Assembly: GCA_943331855.1 (NCBI GenBank)
Contig: CALQNE010000124.1
Location: forward strand, 1 to 9,723
Length of the DNA stretch: 9,723 bases
From: Bordetella parapertussis
GTDB lineage: Bacteria > Pseudomonadota > Gammaproteobacteria > Burkholderiales > Burkholderiaceae_B
Reading direction: 5' to 3'
Both the position numbers and the translations under genes were made by a program. How positions within the stretch are numbered: position 1 is the stretch's first letter; each line of letters opens with the position of its first letter. Positions 1-6,364 of this stretch are shown here, in pieces. The notes beneath the pieces are model-generated. The model was not told where the DNA came from and did no database searches. It saw only the letters and a program-made list of their open reading frames with translations.

Positions 1-894
1 CTCGATTGCCCCTTTGCCAAAGCGCTCGGGGTCTTTGGCCACACGGCGCTCGAGCGTGTAGGACACAAACGAGGCCGTCACAGGCCCGCCGCCTGGTACG
101 AGCCCCAGAAAAAACCCCAAGAAGCTACCACGCATCATGGGCTTCCAAGAGGCCTTCCAGTCGGCGAACGTGGGCCAGAGCCCTTTAATTTTTTCAGCGA
201 GCACCTGATTTTTTACAATCGATTCGCAATTCATCAGGATTTCAGATACGCCGTATAAACCAATCACAACCGACAAAATTTCAATGCCAGCAGACAGGTT
301 GACCGTGCCTAAGGTAAAGCGATCTTGCCCGTTCACAATATCGATGCCAACAATCGCGGCCAAGAACCCTAGCGCGATCATCAGCACGCCCTTGATTTTT
401 GAACCACCAATCATGTAAAGCGTACACACCAGGCCCAACACCATTAGCGCAAAATTTTCAGGTGGGCCAAATTTAAGCGCGACGGACGCAAGCAAGGGCG
501 AAAAAAATGTCAGCGCCACCAGCGATAAGGTTCCGGCGACAAATGAGCTGATCGCGGCCATCCCCAGCGCCGCGCCCGCACGACCTTGCTTTGCCATGGC
601 GTGCCCGTCTAAGGCCGTCACGACAGACGCCGCCTCGCCCGGGATGTTCACCAAAATCGAGGTGGTCGAGCCGCCGTACATGGCACCATAAAAAATGGCA
701 GCAAGCATGCCAAGCCCTGCAACGGCAGACAGCTGAAACGTCACCGGCAGCAACAGGGCCAATGCCGCAAGCGGGCCAATCCCTGGCAAGACACCGACGA
801 GTGTGCCAACGATGCTACCTAGCAAACAGAAATAAAGATTTTCGGCGGTAAACAACACCGAAAATCCCATCAGCAAACCATTGATTGCGTCCAT
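1..894 (-). CDS. tctA: Tripartite tricarboxylate transporter large permease TctA, N-terminal 298 residues (runs off the window)
   Basis: Large, many-helix inner-membrane subunit of a TctABC-type secondary transporter, which imports carboxylates delivered by a periplasmic TctC protein. I translated the minus strand from the ATG at 894-892; the frame stays open to base 1, so about 200 C-terminal residues of a roughly 500-residue protein are missing. Family hallmarks are visible: GVLPGIGPLAALALLLP near residues 34-50, YGGSTTSILVNIPGEAASVV near 70-90 followed by DGHAMAKQGRAG, and GLVPGGGPVTASFVSY near 265-280. Those two glycine/proline-rich loops mark the TctA fold. Stop and start overlap with tctB as TGATG (896-892), which implies translational coupling and a fixed subunit ratio. 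The family is certain; the substrate cannot be read from sequence, though the upstream dehydrogenase suggests a 2-hydroxyacid. Confidence 0.93.
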   Translation of the reverse strand, partial: MDAINGLLMGFSVLFTAENLYFCLLGSIVGTLVGVLPGIGPLAALALLLPVTFQLSAVAGLGMLAAIFYGAMYGGSTTSILVNIPGEAASVVTALDGHAMAKQGRAGAALGMAAISSFVAGTLSLVALTFFSPLLASVALKFGPPENFALMVLGLVCTLYMIGGSKIKGVLMIALGFLAAIVGIDIVNGQDRFTLGTVNLSAGIEILSVVIGLYGVSEILMNCESIVKNQVLAEKIKGLWPTFADWKASWKPMMRGSFLGFFLGLVPGGGPVTASFVSYTLERRVAKDPERFGKGAIE

Positions 895-1337
895 CACCAC
901 CCCCAGGGGCCGCGCGGCAAATTCATGCCTAGCAAACGACCAAATACCAGCATGACCACCACCACCGAAACCACGGTGATGATCAACGACTCGATCAGTC
1001 GCGAGCGCTCTACCGTTTGTAATAAAACAAAGGTGGTCAACGCGCTTGACACCGCAAAACCCAAGTAGGGCAAAGTGGCTGCCATCGCAATCAACCCTGC
1101 GACGACGCCCAAGATTCGACCAAGCGCCGCCGCGCGTGGCCAGTCTGGCTTGGGCGCAGCCGTGCTTGAGGCCTTGAACATCAAGCCTAATCCGCAAACA
1201 GCAATAAGCGCGCCACAGATGAACGGAAAGAAACCGCTCTCAGGCCCAAACGAGCCCGTTAAGCCCAGCGACCAAGCGTTCACCATGGTCGCCAATCCAA
1301 GCAGGCACCAAAGCACATTTAAGATGCGTTCAAACAT
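894..1337 (-). CDS. tctB: Tripartite tricarboxylate transporter small membrane subunit TctB
   Basis: Small membrane partner of TctA, 147 residues, which is the usual size for the family. Hydrophobic segments lie at about residues 5-25, 37-54, 73-107 (long enough for two passes) and 116-137. The loop GPESGFFPF (31-39) matches the P-x-x-GFFP motif that typically precedes the second helix in TctB proteins. The C-terminus ends LPRGPWGW, directly overlapping the tctA start. The ATG at 1337-1335 has only a weak Shine-Dalgarno. The gene follows the Ldh2-family dehydrogenase on the same strand after a 93-bp gap, so the three genes probably form one transcript. TctB sequences diverge quickly, so the call rests on length, helix pattern, the GFFP loop and linkage to tctA. 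Confidence 0.9.
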   Translation of the reverse strand: MFERILNVLWCLLGLATMVNAWSLGLTGSFGPESGFFPFICGALIAVCGLGLMFKASSTAAPKPDWPRAAALGRILGVVAGLIAMAATLPYLGFAVSSALTTFVLLQTVERSRLIESLIITVVSVVVVMLVFGRLLGMNLPRGPWGW

Positions 1338-1379
1338 CCGTTAGATCGCCCAACATCTTGTCCCCAAATTTTTTGCACT

Positions 1380-1400
1380 GCCAGCTTTGTGTGCGCTGGC
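1380..1400. repeat. 6-bp-stem inverted repeat in the dehydrogenase-tctB gap
   Basis: GCCAGC (1380-1385) and GCTGGC (1395-1400) can form a hairpin with a 9-base loop just downstream of the dehydrogenase stop. On the minus strand the hairpin is followed by an A-rich, not T-rich, stretch, so it is not a standard intrinsic terminator. It could stabilise or process the mRNA between the dehydrogenase and tctB. Confidence 0.35.
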
Positions 1401-1430
1401 TTGTATGACGAGGTCGCAATCCGAGTCTGC

Positions 1431-2507
1431 TTACATACCCGCCAACTTCTGAAACGCTGCGCCATCCACGCCGAGTTTACTGCACGCAGCAACCATTTCT
1501 TGCCACGTATTCTCATCCACCGGCACACCGTTGGCCAAGCGTTCCGCGCGGGTAATCCGCTCGGGCTCACCGGCCACGCGGACCCCTTCAGTCCCCGCCT
1601 GTGCAGGTGATGCTTTGACCCAATCGATAAACGCTTTCATTTCATGTTCAAACACAGAGCCGTCTGAAAGCTTTTTAGGATCAAAAATAATCGTCAACAT
1701 GCCATTAAGCGCCCTACGTCTTTCATCGGCCGGCTGATGCGTTGTCATACCGCCGGCAAGCGCGCCGCCCAACAGTTCGCAAATCAACGCCAAACCAAAA
1801 CCCTTGTGCTCGCCAAAAGTACGCAGGGCACCCAACGGCGCTTTCACCGCATAGGCAGGATCAGTAGTGGGGTTGCCCAGATGATCAATCAGCATCCCAG
1901 CCGGCAATTGCTGGCCTTTGTTATGGGCCACGCGTGCTTTGCCCTGCGCCACGACGCTGGTCGCAAAATCGAGCAACACCGGGGGCTGGCCTGCAACCGG
2001 AATACCGACGCAAAACGGATTCGTACCAAACCGTGCATCACCACCATTCCAGGGCGCAACAATTGGGCGCGAAATCACGTTCACAAAGTGAATGGAGATC
2101 AGGTTTTGGGCCACCGCCATCTCGGCCCAGGCTCCAATACGGCATAAATGGTGCGAATTACCCAAGGCCACAATACAGCTGCCATGTTCTTTAGCTCGGG
2201 CAATACCAAGTTCCATGGCCTCGTGGCCGATCACCTGGCCAAAGCCTGCCTGCCCGTTCAGGCTCACCATCGCGCCCCCATCCATCTGCGTCACGATATG
2301 CACATTGGGCTTTAAGCCCCCTTCAAGGTATGACTCAACATAGCGCGGCAACATCCCAATACCGTGCGAATCGTGCCCCGTCAGATTGGCTTGAATCAGA
2401 TTTTCGGTGACGAGCTCGATTTCTTTGGGTTCGCTGCCAAACCCCTTCACCAGATACCGAATAGCGTCGCGCAGGCGTTCAACGGGGATACGATGGATCT
2501 GGGCCAT
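1431..2507 (-). CDS. ybiC: Ldh2/MDH2-family NAD(P)-dependent 2-hydroxycarboxylate dehydrogenase, YbiC (HcxB)-like
   Basis: Cytoplasmic oxidoreductase of the malate/L-lactate dehydrogenase 2 family (fold unrelated to classical LDH/MDH), interconverting 2-hydroxyacids and 2-oxoacids with a nicotinamide cofactor. The 358 residues are full length. Conserved pieces in order: HDSHGIGMLPRY (45-56) with the family His48, NSHH (117-120) followed by RIGAWAE, FGTNPFCVGIP (160-170), DFATSVVAQGK (180-190), EHKGFGLALICELLGGAL (233-250) and AFIDWVKASP near 292. HDSHGIGM, NSHH-x-x-RIG-x-WAE and GGAL-x-GG-x-TTHQ resemble E. coli YbiC (hydroxycarboxylate dehydrogenase B) from memory more than they resemble ComC, AllD or YiaK. 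The start is supported by AAAGGA (2522-2517), nine bases before the ATG. It leads a probable operon with tctB and tctA, consistent with oxidising the imported acid. Family certain; YbiC-like subgroup likely; substrate unknown. Confidence 0.9.
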   Translation of the reverse strand: MAQIHRIPVERLRDAIRYLVKGFGSEPKEIELVTENLIQANLTGHDSHGIGMLPRYVESYLEGGLKPNVHIVTQMDGGAMVSLNGQAGFGQVIGHEAMELGIARAKEHGSCIVALGNSHHLCRIGAWAEMAVAQNLISIHFVNVISRPIVAPWNGGDARFGTNPFCVGIPVAGQPPVLLDFATSVVAQGKARVAHNKGQQLPAGMLIDHLGNPTTDPAYAVKAPLGALRTFGEHKGFGLALICELLGGALAGGMTTHQPADERRRALNGMLTIIFDPKKLSDGSVFEHEMKAFIDWVKASPAQAGTEGVRVAGEPERITRAERLANGVPVDENTWQEMVAACSKLGVDGAAFQKLAGM

Positions 2508-2535
2508 GATAGGGATTCCTTTGGTGTCAAAATTG

Positions 2536-2563
2536 ATTAAATTTGTCGGGCTGATGAATTCAA
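2536..2563 (-). promoter_or_regulatory. Candidate sigma-70 promoter for the dehydrogenase-tctBA operon
   Basis: On the minus strand TTGAAT (2563-2558) and TTTAAT (2541-2536) are 16 bases apart and match the -35 and -10 consensus at 4/6 and 5/6 positions. Transcription would start near 2529, leaving a leader of about 20 bases with the AAAGGA ribosome site. The call is by eye only. Confidence 0.4.
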
Positions 2564-2617
2564 ACCCTGTTTAACGCAATCATACCCAAGTCTGCGACGC
2601 GCGCCGGAAGGTGGCGA

Positions 2618-2728
2618 CTGCCTCACACATGTTTGGCGCGCGCTTTTTTGGCGCAAATACTGCCCAGGCGCCAAAACCATACGAGATTACCGAACGTTGT
2701 TTTGCTTTACCGGCCTTTGGTGAGGCAG
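2618..2728. repeat. 9-bp inverted repeat enclosing a ~90-bp segment
   Basis: CTGCCTCAC (2618-2626) is perfectly complementary to GTGAGGCAG (2720-2728), with 93 bases between them. The repeat encloses the shorter TTTTGGCGC palindrome. It may be the closing stem of a larger RNA fold at the NYN mRNA 3' end, the ends of a small decayed element, or chance. Confidence 0.4.
2632..2676. repeat. Three copies of TTTGGCGC (two direct, one inverted)
   Basis: TTTGGCGC occurs at 2632-2639 and 2647-2654 and as its complement GCGCCAAA at 2668-2675. The second and third copies extend to a perfect 9-bp inverted repeat, TTTTGGCGC (2646-2654) with GCGCCAAAA (2668-2676), around a 13-base spacer. The T-run lies before and the A-run after the stem on both strands, the reverse of an intrinsic terminator. 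A protein-binding array or cruciform fits better. It lies about 125-170 bp upstream of the dehydrogenase start. Confidence 0.55.
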
Positions 2729-2752
2729 ACCCCACTATTTTAGGCAGCGATT

Positions 2753-3409
2753 TCACCAAGTAGCGGGCCTACATAGCCCAGAATTGGGAATCCGATCCGG
2801 CAGCTGTGAGTTTTGTAAATGAAATGGACTTAGTATTTTTGACCAATCCGCATTCTGAGAGAGATCTTTCGAAATATGACGATGGTCCTCACTGAGTACT
2901 GGAGCCACCAGACCCAATCGCAAGTGAGGAAGATGCTTTTTAACAACTGCAAAAGCACCTTCCAAATCAGAATCGTTGCTGCATAGGACTGCTTGATCAA
3001 ATGCACCCGTCCATGCTCCTGCAAGCATGTCAGATGCAAGATTGACATCTGTTTTCTTCTCGTTGAAATCGTAGACTTGCACTTTTACTAGGTGAGGGGC
3101 TTCGGGTATGGGATTGACCAGCCGCTGATATGGCGTTGTCGCGAGGATCTTACCTTCAATAATCTTGATGTTTCGCGGGTAGCTTTTTCTCAGAGCTTGA
3201 AGATAAGCACGTTGCCGCTGTGTCGAACTCGTATCGTCACACATCCTGCCTAAGACTGGAGCCGTGTAATACCTAACTTCGAGCACTTGCGCCCGAGCGT
3301 CTAAGACGTGGTCATTGAATAGAGAAAAAATATCTAGCCATTTAAGCTTTGTCTTTCGTAATAATCCGTAATAAAGGTTGTAACCATCTACATAAACAAT
3401 CGTGCGCAA
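2753..3409 (-). CDS. NYN-domain protein (PIN-like putative ribonuclease, DUF88/LabA type)
   Basis: A 218-residue protein that is almost entirely one NYN domain, a PIN-like metal-dependent nuclease fold. Acidic signatures are present: VDGYNLYYG (7-15, Asp8), EKKTDVNLASDM (117-128, Asp121) and CSNDSDLEGAF (143-153, Asp146 and Asp148). The tail SQLPDRI...RPATW resembles the usual ending of this DUF88 subgroup, so it appears complete. The start is TTG at 3409-3407: GGAG at 3419-3416 sits six bases upstream, and the next in-frame Met falls at residue 56, beyond the first catalytic motif. Four sampled 60-base lines average about 47% GC by hand count, lower than the 57% of one sampled line of the neighbouring ligase gene, which hints at separate acquisition. 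Such proteins are thought to cleave RNA; no partner, toxin-antitoxin mate or target is visible here. Fold is confident, biological role unknown. Confidence 0.88.
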   Translation of the reverse strand: MRTIVYVDGYNLYYGLLRKTKLKWLDIFSLFNDHVLDARAQVLEVRYYTAPVLGRMCDDTSSTQRQRAYLQALRKSYPRNIKIIEGKILATTPYQRLVNPIPEAPHLVKVQVYDFNEKKTDVNLASDMLAGAWTGAFDQAVLCSNDSDLEGAFAVVKKHLPHLRLGLVAPVLSEDHRHISKDLSQNADWSKILSPFHLQNSQLPDRIPNSGLCRPATW

Positions 3410-3424
3410 AAGCAGCTCCGCAGA

Positions 3425-3449
3425 AATAGCAAAGCCGCCCTAAGGCGGC
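3425..3449 (-). terminator. GC-rich hairpin with short T-rich tail (ychF terminator or NYN leader attenuator)
   Basis: GCCGCC (3434-3439) and GGCGGC (3444-3449) form a perfect 6-bp stem with a CTAA loop. On the minus strand it is followed by TTTGCTATTTC, a mediocre U-tract. It lies downstream of the ychF stop and only about 15 bases before the NYN ribosome site, so it may end ychF transcripts or act as an attenuator within the NYN leader. Confidence 0.5.
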
Positions 3450-3492
3450 CTGCTGCCCAAAGAGCACTTGATCTAGCCAAGCGGTCAAAGGG

Positions 3493-3506
3493 TGAGTCGT
3501 AACTCA
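3493..3506. repeat. TGAGT-CGTA-ACTCA inverted repeat at the predicted NYN transcription start
   Basis: TGAGT (3493-3497) and ACTCA (3502-3506) flank CGTA, immediately next to the candidate -10 box, the usual place for a repressor operator. The 14-base unit can also pair with TGAGTT (3551-3556) and ACGACTCA (3572-3579), giving an alternative longer stem with a bulge. Function is unproven. Confidence 0.35.
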
Positions 3507-3535
3507 ACTATACACGCGTCCTAAAAAATTTCCAA
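3507..3535 (-). promoter_or_regulatory. Candidate sigma-70 promoter for the NYN gene
   Basis: On the minus strand TTGGAA (3535-3530) and TATAGT (3512-3507) are separated by exactly 17 bases and match the -35 and -10 consensus at 4/6 and 5/6 positions. Transcription would begin near 3500, giving a leader of about 90 bases that contains the GC hairpin at 3434-3449. Confidence 0.45.
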
Positions 3536-3592
3536 ATCAGTTTTTAGCAGTGAGTTATCTAAGATCAATTGACGACTCAAGTTTCATAGTGT

Positions 3593-4684
3593 TTAGACGT
3601 TAAACAAAAAGTTCATCACATCCCCATCTTGCACCACATACTCTTTACCCTCAGCGCGCATCTTGCCGGCTTCTTTGGCGCCTTGCTCGCCTTTGAAGGT
3701 AATGAAGTCTTCATACGCAATCGTTTGTGCGCGAATAAAGCCGCGCTCAAAGTCGGTATGAATCACGCCGGCGGCTTGAGGGCCGGTGGCGCCAATCGGT
3801 ACTGTCCACGCGCGTACTTCTTTCACGCCTGCAGTGAAATAAGTTTGTAGTCCTAACAAAGTGAACGCACCGCGAATTAGGCGATTTAGGCCTGGCTCTT
3901 GCATGCCCATGTCTTCAAGAAAAACTGCCTTGTCTTCATCGGGTAGTTCTGCAATTTCGGATTCGATCGCCGCGCAGATCGCAACAACAGGCGCCTTGCG
4001 TGCAGTAGCGTATTCGGTCAAGCGATCGAGCATCGGATTATCTTTAAAGCCGTGATCACTGACGTTGCCCACGTACATGGCAGGCTTGGCGGTGATGAAA
4101 CAAAGCGGGGCGATCAAGGCCATGTCTTCGTCTGACAAGCCCAATGCACGAATCGGTTGAGCATCGTTCAATTGCTTGATGACCACCTCAAGAATCGCGA
4201 CAACTTTTTGTGCGTCTTTATCACCCGAGCGCGCGGTTTTTTGATGGCGATGCAAGGCTTTTTCAGCGGTTTGCATATCCGCCAAGGCAAGCTCGGTTTC
4301 AATCACTTGGATATCAGAGATCGGATCGACTCGGCCCGCGACGTGAATGACGTTATCGTCTTCAAAGCAGCGCACTACGTTAATGATGGCGTTGGTTTCG
4401 CGGATATGGGACAAGAACTGATTGCCCAGCCCTTCGCCCTGACTGGCACCAGCGACCAAACCTGCGATATCCACAAACTCAACCGTGGCGTGCAAGATGC
4501 GCTCAGGCTTGACGATTTCGGCGAGCTTACCCAACCGAGCGTCAGGCACTTCAACCACGCCAACGTTAGGTTCGATCGTACAAAACGGATAGTTTTCGGC
4601 AGCGATGCCGGCCTTGGTCAGGGCATTAAAAAGAGTTGATTTGCCGACGTTGGGCAAACCAACGATGCCACATTGCAGAGCCAT
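3593..4684 (-). CDS. ychF: Redox-regulated P-loop ATPase YchF (OLA1 family)
   Basis: Universally conserved Obg-related P-loop NTPase that in characterised members prefers ATP over GTP, binds ribosomes and affects stress responses. The length of 363 residues matches E. coli YchF. Visible in order: Walker A/G1 GLPNVGKST (9-17), the G3 motif DIAGL (72-76), then a helical insertion that should form the coiled-coil arm (about 120-185), the G4-equivalent YVGNVSD (204-210), and a C-terminal TGS domain with [16 protein letters not shown] and the ending [13 protein letters not shown]. The fourth G4 residue is Asp210, where I recall Glu in E. coli and human OLA1, a conservative change. The ATG start follows a weak purine stretch (TGGGA). 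In many proteobacteria ychF follows pth directly; here a ligase and a CPBP gene lie between them. Confidence 0.97.
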   Translation of the reverse strand: MALQCGIVGLPNVGKSTLFNALTKAGIAAENYPFCTIEPNVGVVEVPDARLGKLAEIVKPERILHATVEFVDIAGLVAGASQGEGLGNQFLSHIRETNAIINVVRCFEDDNVIHVAGRVDPISDIQVIETELALADMQTAEKALHRHQKTARSGDKDAQKVVAILEVVIKQLNDAQPIRALGLSDEDMALIAPLCFITAKPAMYVGNVSDHGFKDNPMLDRLTEYATARKAPVVAICAAIESEIAELPDEDKAVFLEDMGMQEPGLNRLIRGAFTLLGLQTYFTAGVKEVRAWTVPIGATGPQAAGVIHTDFERGFIRAQTIAYEDFITFKGEQGAKEAGKMRAEGKEYVVQDGDVMNFLFNV

Positions 4685-4710
4685 GAGAATCCCAAAAATT
4701 CAATAAGTGA

Positions 4711-4722
4711 ATACAGCTGTAT
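4711..4722. repeat. 12-bp perfect palindrome in the divergent ychF/ligase gap
   Basis: ATACAGCTGTAT is fully self-complementary and lies 26 bp from the ychF ATG and 84 bp from the ligase ATG, inside a 122-bp divergent intergenic region. That position would suit an operator acting on ychF, or on both genes. No convincing -35/-10 pair was found on either strand in this gap. Confidence 0.35.
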
Positions 4723-4806
4723 AGAATAGGAGTTTAACCGCTCTCGTCTAAGGTTTTGCGGCCTGACGGATGAAACAACAAGAACCTTGCCCGAACTTTC
4801 AAAAAA

Positions 4807-6354
4807 ATGATGAACCTGCCGCAGCTTTTGGCTCGACCCGACGGATCGTTGACAGAATTATTGGCGACGGTCGCCCAAATGCGTCCAAAACACCCTGCTC
4901 TCGTCCTGAACGATCAGACACTGAGCTATTACGAATTTGACCAGCTCGTGTCGCGTGTGGCCGTGAGCCTGCAACGCGATGGCCTGCAGCCTGGCGATGT
5001 GGTGGCGGTGTGCGCCAGTACCTCGTTTGAGTATGTCGCCGTATTTTTTGGCGCGCTTCGGGCCGGCGGCGTCGTGACGCCGCTGCCGCCGTCGGCCAGC
5101 GCGCAAAATTTAACGGGCATGCTGGTCAACTCAGGTGCGCAGTGGCTCTTTCGGGATCAGGGCGTGGCTCAAGCCTGGCCGCTTGCGCTCACTGGCGCGA
5201 CGCTCAAGACCATCTGGCTGGATCAAACCCAAGACGCTGAGGCCTGGTCAACATGGCTCAGCGAAGGTGCGCAGCCAACCCCGGTTCAGACGGATCCTGA
5301 CCGCGCGTTCAATCTGATTTATTCCTCAGGCACAACCGGGGTCCCCAAAGGGATTGTGCAACCCTGCTCGATGCGCTGGGCCCACACACAGCGCGCGGCC
5401 TTAAACGGCATGGGCATCAATACCGTGTTGCTTGTCTCGACACCCCTCTACTCAAACACAACATTGGTGCCATTGCTACCGGGGCTGGCCCTGGGCGCGA
5501 CCGTGCTGATGATGAGCAAGTTTGACGCTCGCAAATACCTTGAACTAGCCGCCACATATCGCGCCACGCATACCGTACTCGTACCTGTGCAATACCAGCG
5601 TTTAATGGATGAGCCGAGCTTTGATACGTTTGATCTATCCAGCTTAACAACCAAGGGATCGACGAGCGCACCGTTCAGTGCTGCGCTCAAAGCTGAGGTT
5701 TTGCGGCGCTGGCCGGGCGAACTCAATGACGTGTACGGGATGACAGAAGGCGGCGTGCGCTGCGAGCTGAAGGCGCACTTACATCCCGACAAATTGCACA
5801 CAATCGGCCAGCCCTCGGCGGGACATGTGATTCGCATGATTGACGAGCATGGCGTCGAACTTGAAGCTGGGCAAACTGGTGAGATTGTTGGTCACTCAGC
5901 GGTCATGATGAAGGGTTATCACGGCCTGCCAGAAAAGACGCGCGAAATCGAATGGTTTGACGCAACCGGCAAACGCTTCATTCGCACCGGAGATATCGGT
6001 CGCTTTGATGCAGACGGTTTTGTGATTTTGTCAGATCGCAAAAAAGACATGGTGATCTCAGGCGGTTTTAATATCTATCCAAGCGATCTCGAAGCAGAGC
6101 TCGAACAGCATCCTGACGTCGCTGAGGCCGCCGTCATTGGCGTACCCTCAAGGGCTTGGGGCGAAACACCTGTTGGCTATGTTGTCTTAAGGCCGGCGGC
6201 GACCATCGATCGAGATGCACTACTGGCCTGGGTCAATGCACGCCTGGGCAAAACGCAGCGTCTGTCGGATTTGATTTTGATTGCAAATTTGCCGCGCAAT
6301 GAAATTGGCAAAACGCTTAAGCGAGAATTACGCGAGCAATACCTTCGCAAGTAA
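4807..6354 (+). CDS. Class I adenylate-forming enzyme, acyl-CoA ligase type (AMP-dependent synthetase/ligase)
   Basis: A 515-residue ANL-superfamily enzyme that should activate a carboxylic acid with ATP to an acyl-AMP and transfer it to CoA. Core motifs are intact: P-loop YSSGTTGVPKG (172-182), YGMTEGG (310-316), RTGDIGRFDADGF (393-405), the hinge region RKKDMVISGGFNIYP (411-425), and the C-terminal LPRNEIGKTLKRELR, whose Lys502 is the expected adenylation lysine. The layout fits medium/long-chain fatty-acyl or aryl (4-coumarate-like) CoA ligases; the substrate cannot be assigned. Two Met codons start the frame (4807 and 4810), and no good Shine-Dalgarno precedes them, so expression may be low or the start inexact. 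It is the only plus-strand gene, stands alone without obvious beta-oxidation partners, and ends 10 bp from the convergent CPBP gene with no clear terminator between them. Confidence 0.9.
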   Translation: MMNLPQLLARPDGSLTELLATVAQMRPKHPALVLNDQTLSYYEFDQLVSRVAVSLQRDGLQPGDVVAVCASTSFEYVAVFFGALRAGGVVTPLPPSASAQNLTGMLVNSGAQWLFRDQGVAQAWPLALTGATLKTIWLDQTQDAEAWSTWLSEGAQPTPVQTDPDRAFNLIYSSGTTGVPKGIVQPCSMRWAHTQRAALNGMGINTVLLVSTPLYSNTTLVPLLPGLALGATVLMMSKFDARKYLELAATYRATHTVLVPVQYQRLMDEPSFDTFDLSSLTTKGSTSAPFSAALKAEVLRRWPGELNDVYGMTEGGVRCELKAHLHPDKLHTIGQPSAGHVIRMIDEHGVELEAGQTGEIVGHSAVMMKGYHGLPEKTREIEWFDATGKRFIRTGDIGRFDADGFVILSDRKKDMVISGGFNIYPSDLEAELEQHPDVAEAAVIGVPSRAWGETPVGYVVLRPAATIDRDALLAWVNARLGKTQRLSDLILIANLPRNEIGKTLKRELREQYLRK

Positions 6355-6364
6355 AAGTCATCGC

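Larger units (their letters stand above)
2508..2752. other. Intergenic region between the NYN gene and the dehydrogenase, carrying a nested repeat cluster
   Basis: No plausible gene was found here on either strand. The dehydrogenase-proximal third holds the candidate promoter and ribosome site. The distal part, 2616-2730, holds several repeats listed separately. It is the downstream flank of the NYN gene, but I see no T-tract hairpin that would serve as a normal terminator for it on the minus strand. Confidence 0.6.

Noticed and set aside
1737..2147. A 136-codon plus-strand open frame opposite the dehydrogenase
   Set aside because: It is antisense to well-conserved dehydrogenase motifs, has an Arg/His/Gln-rich composition and no family resemblance.
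2646..2676. Intrinsic terminator for the NYN gene at the TTTTGGCGC/GCGCCAAAA hairpin
   Set aside because: On both strands the T-run precedes the stem and an A-run follows it, the opposite of a terminator.
2508..3592. Integron cassette or insertion sequence around the NYN gene
   Set aside because: I saw no attC-like core sites, no transposase, and no matching terminal inverted repeats or target-site duplications flanking the gene.
4157..4639. A 160-codon open frame on the plus strand opposite ychF
   Set aside because: It is fully antisense to a certain gene, shows no recognisable motifs, and is explained by the codon pattern of ychF.
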